Source: Rhodocyclales bacterium
GTDB lineage: Bacteria; Pseudomonadota; Gammaproteobacteria; Burkholderiales; Rhodocyclaceae
DNA: 64,000 bases
Assembly (NCBI GenBank): GCA_016183655.1
Contig: JACPEH010000008.1
Span: forward strand, 310,001-374,000
Direction: 5' to 3'
Numbering within the stretch: the stretch's first letter is position 1; every line of letters starts with the position of its first letter. Shown here one piece after another: positions 59,448-64,000 of the stretch. The position numbers were made by a program, and so were the translations under genes. Below the pieces are notes generated by a model. It made no database searches and was not told where the DNA came from. It worked only from the letters and a program-made list of their open reading frames with translations.

Positions 59448-61994
59448 TCAGGCGCCGACGAACGCCGCCAGTTCGGGCTTGACCCGCGCCAGCTCGACGT
59501 GGAGCCCGGCGACGGCGGCCCTGACACCCTCCCACGCGGCATCGTCGTTGCTTTGTGCAACCTCCTTGGCGGCCTGTTCGACCGCCATCGCCGCCCGACG
59601 CGCGGCGACGGCGTGAAACATGGCGAGCAAGCCTTTCAGCGTATGCGCAGCCCGATTCAGCAGCGCCGCATCCCTGGCGACAATCGCCTTCTCGATCGCG
59701 GCGACGTCCGCATCCCACTGCACCAGCAGCATGCGCGCCATTTCCCGAAGCAGGTCGACATCGCCCAGATCCCGCGTGGCGGCATCGATGTCGATCGCGC
59801 CGCCGCACGTCTCCAGCGGAAGTACCGGCGTTGCCATGCCGCCGGCGAGCCCCCCGTCGTCCCGCCCCGCCGCGCGCGCCAGCGCCTGGTACAGCTCGTT
59901 CTGCCGGATCGGCTTCGCCAGGTAGTCGTTCATCCCCGCCTGCAGGCAGCGCTCGCGATCGCCGGCCATGACGTTGGCCGTCATCGCGATGATCGGCGTC
60001 AGCCGGATATCCGGGCCGGAAGCGACCCAGCTGCGTCGCAGCTCGCGCGCACGGATCGCCTCGGTAGCCTCGATCCCGCCCATCACCGGCATTTGCATGT
60101 CCATCAGGATCACGTCGAAATGCTGCGCCTCGAACTTCTCGACCGCCTCCTGGCCGTTGGCCGCAGTCGTCACGCGATGCCCGCCGCGTTCGAGCAGGCG
60201 CAGCGCCAGCTCCTGGTTAACCGGATTGTCCTCGACCAGCAACACACTCAGACCGCTGCCAGCAGCCTCGACCGCCTGCAGCGACGAATCGACATGGAAA
60301 TCGTCGAGCTGCAAGCCGGCGTCGCCGCCAACGACCAGCGCCACCGCATCGAGCATGTCGTCGGCCGCCACCGGCTTCACGACGTAGGCGGAGAGGCCGA
60401 GTGCCTTCAGTCGCGGCAACTGGTCGCGCTGACCGGCGATGGTCAGCAGCACGATGAACGGTTCGGCGCCGGCCGCCAGCCACCCGGAAATGCCTTGACC
60501 GTCGTCGCCCAGCGCGATCGCCGCATCGCAAACCACCAGCGCAAAGGGGAAGCCCGCGCTTCGCCATTTTTCGGCGGCGGCACGCGCCTCGGCCAGCGTC
60601 GCCACCTGCGCCGGCTGCATGCCCCAGCGCGAGAAATCGGCTTCCAGCAGCTGCAAGGTCGCGGAGGGCTCGCCGACCAGCAAGACCCGCTGCCCGGACA
60701 GGCTCGCCGGCAGGCGACGGGGGTTGGCCGGCTGGCTGACGCCGAAGCTCAGCGCGAAACTGAAGACGCTGCCCTGCTCCGGCTGGCTGCGCACCGACAA
60801 CCGGCCGCCCATCAACTCGACGAGGCGCGCCGAAATGGCGAGGCCGAGGCCGGTGCCGCCGAAGCGCCGGGTCGTCGACACATCGGCCTGCGAGAATGCC
60901 TGGAAGATTTGCTGCTGTTTGTCGGGAGCGATGCCGATGCCGGTATCGCGTACCGACAGCTGCACCGCCACCCGGTCCGGGGCCGCCTGCAGCTGACGCA
61001 GCTCGACGCCGATCTCGCCGGCCTGGGTAAACTTGATCGCATTCCCGACCAGGTTGGTCAGCACCTGGCGCAGCCGGACCGGATCGCCCCAGACGCGAAC
61101 CGGCAACTCCGGAGCGATGTCGACGGTGACATCCAGCCCTTTCTGCTGGGCGCCGATCGCCAGCGAGCGCACCGCCTCGAAGATCACCTCCTGCAGCGAG
61201 AACTCGACCCGCTCGACCTCCAGCTTGCCGGCCTCGATCTTCGAGAAGTCGAGGATGTCGTTGACGATCGTGAGCAAGGCCTCGCACGACGAACGCACGG
61301 TCGCCAGGTAGTGCCGCTGCTCGGCGTCGAGATCGGTGTCGAGCGCCAGCTCGGTCATGCCGAGGATGCCGTTCATCGGCGTCCGTATCTCGTGGCTCAT
61401 GTTGGCGAGGAAGGCGCTGCGCGCACGCCCCGCCGCTTCCGCGGCGTCGCGCGCCGACTGCAGGGAATCCTCCAGCCGGCGCTCGGCGTCGATGTCCTCC
61501 TGCACGACGACCAGGCGCAGCGGCTCGCCGTCGTCGTCGCGCGCCACGACCTTGCCGCTGACCCGGAGCCAGCGCCAGCTCCCATCGCGCATACGGCCAC
61601 GGCACTGGGCGGAAAACTTCGCCGACCCTTCCTGCACATGCGTGCCGATCTCGGCCATCAGACCGGCCAGGTCTTCGGGATGGGTCAAGGAGCGCCAGGC
61701 CGCGAGGGTGTCCGGGACATCGCCGGCGGCATAGCCGAGCAGGCTCTTCCAGGCCTTGCCGGATTCGATCCGGCCGCGCTTCATGTCCCATTCCGAGACG
61801 ACCACGCCGCCGACCTCGGCCGATACCTGCTGCAGCGTCCCGAAGCGGGTGTAGGCCGCGTCGACCTGCTGCATCAGCCTATCCAGCGAATGATCGCTGG
61901 CCGCCAGCTGTTGCAACCGGGCGACGGCCGCTTCCGGCGCGGCTTCGCCGAAAGCCTCCTGGATCTGGTAGCGGAGCAGTGCGGAGCGAATCAT
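59448..61994 (-). CDS. Hybrid sensor histidine kinase with PAS, two receiver domains and Hpt
   Basis: The product has 848 residues with no membrane helix. A helical N terminus is followed by a PAS/PAC domain (about 55-175). HisKA has [15 protein letters not shown] (His201), and HATPase_c has [32 protein letters not shown] and [11 protein letters not shown] first receiver-like domain (about 425-560) begins VLLVGEPSA instead of the usual acidic pair and looks partly degenerate. The second has [11 protein letters not shown] and [10 protein letters not shown] (Asp632). The C-terminal Hpt domain has AHTLKG (His784). It is a cytosolic phosphorelay protein similar to BarA/ArcB types. The signal and output partner are unknown. 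It lies between dapB and carA. Confidence 0.92.
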   Translation of the reverse strand: MIRSALLRYQIQEAFGEAAPEAAVARLQQLAASDHSLDRLMQQVDAAYTRFGTLQQVSAEVGGVVVSEWDMKRGRIESGKAWKSLLGYAAGDVPDTLAAWRSLTHPEDLAGLMAEIGTHVQEGSAKFSAQCRGRMRDGSWRWLRVSGKVVARDDDGEPLRLVVVQEDIDAERRLEDSLQSARDAAEAAGRARSAFLANMSHEIRTPMNGILGMTELALDTDLDAEQRHYLATVRSSCEALLTIVNDILDFSKIEAGKLEVERVEFSLQEVIFEAVRSLAIGAQQKGLDVTVDIAPELPVRVWGDPVRLRQVLTNLVGNAIKFTQAGEIGVELRQLQAAPDRVAVQLSVRDTGIGIAPDKQQQIFQAFSQADVSTTRRFGGTGLGLAISARLVELMGGRLSVRSQPEQGSVFSFALSFGVSQPANPRRLPASLSGQRVLLVGEPSATLQLLEADFSRWGMQPAQVATLAEARAAAEKWRSAGFPFALVVCDAAIALGDDGQGISGWLAAGAEPFIVLLTIAGQRDQLPRLKALGLSAYVVKPVAADDMLDAVALVVGGDAGLQLDDFHVDSSLQAVEAAGSGLSVLLVEDNPVNQELALRLLERGGHRVTTAANGQEAVEKFEAQHFDVILMDMQMPVMGGIEATEAIRARELRRSWVASGPDIRLTPIIAMTANVMAGDRERCLQAGMNDYLAKPIRQNELYQALARAAGRDDGGLAGGMATPVLPLETCGGAIDIDAATRDLGDVDLLREMARMLLVQWDADVAAIEKAIVARDAALLNRAAHTLKGLLAMFHAVAARRAAMAVEQAAKEVAQSNDDAAWEGVRAAVAGLHVELARVKPELAAFVGA

Positions 61995-62019
61995 GGCAGC
62001 GTCTCCCTGAGTCTCATCC

Positions 62020-62050
62020 GGAAGCGCCGCCGGGACATCGGAGGCGCTTC

Positions 62051-62051
<1 letters not shown>
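62020..62051 (-). other. Hairpin between dapB and the histidine kinase
   Basis: On the minus strand ggaagcgcc (62051-62043) and ggcgcttcc (62028-62020) can pair across a 14-nt loop directly after the dapB stop. No T-run follows, so it is not a standard terminator. It may protect the dapB transcript end. Confidence 0.4.
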
Positions 62052-62866
<815 letters not shown>

Positions 62867-62951
62867 TCACCTCAGAAGAAAACGAAGGGCCGCCCGGAGT
62901 TTTCTCGACTTTCTCAGCCGGCGGAAACGGTGCCGCCGCCTCCCGGCGCCC

Positions 62952-63428
62952 TTAATATCCGACTTTTTCCATCATCCGGCCGAAGAAGCCCTTTTCCTCC
63001 GGCGGCGGAATCGGCGTGTCGGCGGAGATCGAACCGAGATCGATGACCCGCGACTTCTCTTCGGGAACGGCCTCGCTCCCGGCGTTCTGGTCGGCGACGA
63101 CGTCGCCGGCCACCCGGTAGAGCTTGCCGTCGGCGTCGAAGAACACGGTGAAGCGGCGCCGCTCGATTTCTTTGGTACGCCCCTTCTGCAGGCTGTACAC
63201 GTAGTCCCAGCGATCGGCATGGAACATGTCGACGAGGAGCGGCGTACCGAGGACGAAGCGGACCTGGTCGCGCGTCAGCCCGGGCCGCAGCTGCGACACC
63301 ATGTCCTGGGTCAGCACGTTGCCCTGCTGCACGTCGATGCGGTACTCGGTGACGATGCGCGGAACGTTCGAACAGGCACCGAGCAGCAGCATGGCCAGGA
63401 CGGCGACGGAAAATCTCGATGAAATCAT
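62952..63428 (-). CDS. bamE: Outer membrane protein assembly factor BamE (lipoprotein)
   Basis: The product has 158 residues. A lipoprotein signal ends in LLLGACSN, with the lipid-bearing Cys near residue 19. The SmpA/OmlA domain has LRPGLTRDQVRFVLGTPLLVDMFHADRWDYVYSLQKG. It is part of the BAM complex at the outer membrane. The ATG at 63428 was chosen because it gives a normal signal peptide; the track start adds extra residues. Divergent fur next to bamE is a common arrangement in betaproteobacteria. Confidence 0.94.
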   Translation of the reverse strand: MISSRFSVAVLAMLLLGACSNVPRIVTEYRIDVQQGNVLTQDMVSQLRPGLTRDQVRFVLGTPLLVDMFHADRWDYVYSLQKGRTKEIERRRFTVFFDADGKLYRVAGDVVADQNAGSEAVPEEKSRVIDLGSISADTPIPPPEEKGFFGRMMEKVGY

Positions 63429-63599
63429 GCGTAACGATGCAATCAAAAGGATCAGGGAGAGCACCGGCTGAAAGGGCTACGTCCGGCCTCACCGCCGCCC
63501 GCATCCGCCGTCCACAACGGGCGCTCATTTTTCGCAAAGCCCCGCCAAGCGGTATATCATAACCGAAAACCACCAGCGCTCTGCCGAGCCGAACAAGCG

Positions 63600-64000
63600 A
63601 TGAGCAATCCCGACAGTCTGAAGAGCATCGGCCTCAAGGCCACCTTTCCCCGCCTGAAGATTCTCGAACTGTTCGAGAATACCGACGTACGCCACCTGAC
63701 GGCGGAAGACGTCTACCGCATGCTGATCGCCGAAGGCATGGACATCGGGCTGGCCACCGTCTATCGCGTCCTCACCCAGTTCGAACAGGCCGGCCTGCTT
63801 GAACGCCACCATTTCGAATCGGGCAAGGCCGTCTTCGAGCTGAACGTCGGCCACCATCACGACCATCTGGTCTGTATCAACTGCGGCAAGGTGGAGGAGT
63901 TCTACGATCCGGAGATCGAGCGCCGCCAGGCCAAGATCGCCAAGGAACGCGGCTTCGCGATTCACGAACACGCGCTCTACCTCTACGCCGAATGCACCAA
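63600..64000 (+). CDS. fur: Ferric uptake regulator Fur (3' end outside the window)
   Basis: The visible 133 residues start [25 protein letters not shown]. They include the winged-helix segment [35 protein letters not shown], the metal-binding [14 protein letters not shown] (Cys92 and Cys95), and [18 protein letters not shown]. This is the standard Fur repressor that binds Fe(II). The gene was not in the ORF track because it runs off the window. About 170 bp separate it from bamE, with a tatcat-type -10 candidate near 63555. Confidence 0.95.
   Translation, partial: MSNPDSLKSIGLKATFPRLKILELFENTDVRHLTAEDVYRMLIAEGMDIGLATVYRVLTQFEQAGLLERHHFESGKAVFELNVGHHHDHLVCINCGKVEEFYDPEIERRQAKIAKERGFAIHEHALYLYAECT

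Overview
The window is a high-GC, gene-dense bacterial chromosome segment. The gene order tpiA-secG-tRNA-Leu-nuoA-N-NUDIX, the divergent bamE/fur pair, and the set of FNR, HoxFUYH, NnrS and PhaC proteins all point to a betaproteobacterium. Rhodocyclales (Dechloromonas/Azonexus/Azospira-like) is my best guess, but it is an inference from gene content and not a database result. The organism should respire with complex I, be able to live without oxygen, oxidise or evolve H2 with an NAD-linked hydrogenase, store polyhydroxyalkanoate and use a B12-dependent ribonucleotide reductase.

Left part (1-10.8 kb): the end of an S4-like ribosomal protein, then on the minus strand a TauE/SafE-like membrane protein, copper P-type ATPase, five-PAS GGDEF/EAL protein, small copper chaperone-like protein and selD. 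Successive genes here overlap as ATGA or are separated by a palindromic repeat element. A repeat-rich spacer leads to hemN and fnr, which are divergent around a near-perfect FNR box.

Middle part (10.8-32.4 kb): a low-oxygen region. It holds a hemerythrin-DUF2249-membrane protein-NnrS-SirB2 operon, an MBL-fold nuclease plus PHA synthase operon, a UspA protein, an unrecognised periplasmic protein, the soluble hydrogenase operon hoxFUYHW, and a MaoC-PTA/AckA pair. Four FNR boxes lie between 10.0 and 19.1 kb, and three have a -10 element at the class II spacing. A foldback element sits exactly in the ackA stop codon. nrdJ follows, with two NrdR boxes 31 bp apart, then a membrane diguanylate cyclase.

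Right part (31.8-64 kb): mostly housekeeping genes on the minus strand. These are a NUDIX hydrolase, all of nuoA-N, tRNA-Leu(GAG), secG, tpiA, glmM, folP, ftsH, rlmE, yhbY (plus strand), a DUF4149 protein, greA, carB, carA, a hybrid histidine kinase, dapB, bamE and the start of fur (plus strand, cut by the window end). Regulatory structures visible here include a carA leader hairpin, a strong terminator ending at the folP start codon, and terminators after nuoN and carB.

No CRISPR array, prophage, complete insertion sequence or defence island was seen. The least described material is the FNR-linked cluster with its orphan periplasmic protein, the NnrS-type operon, and the non-coding foldback elements.
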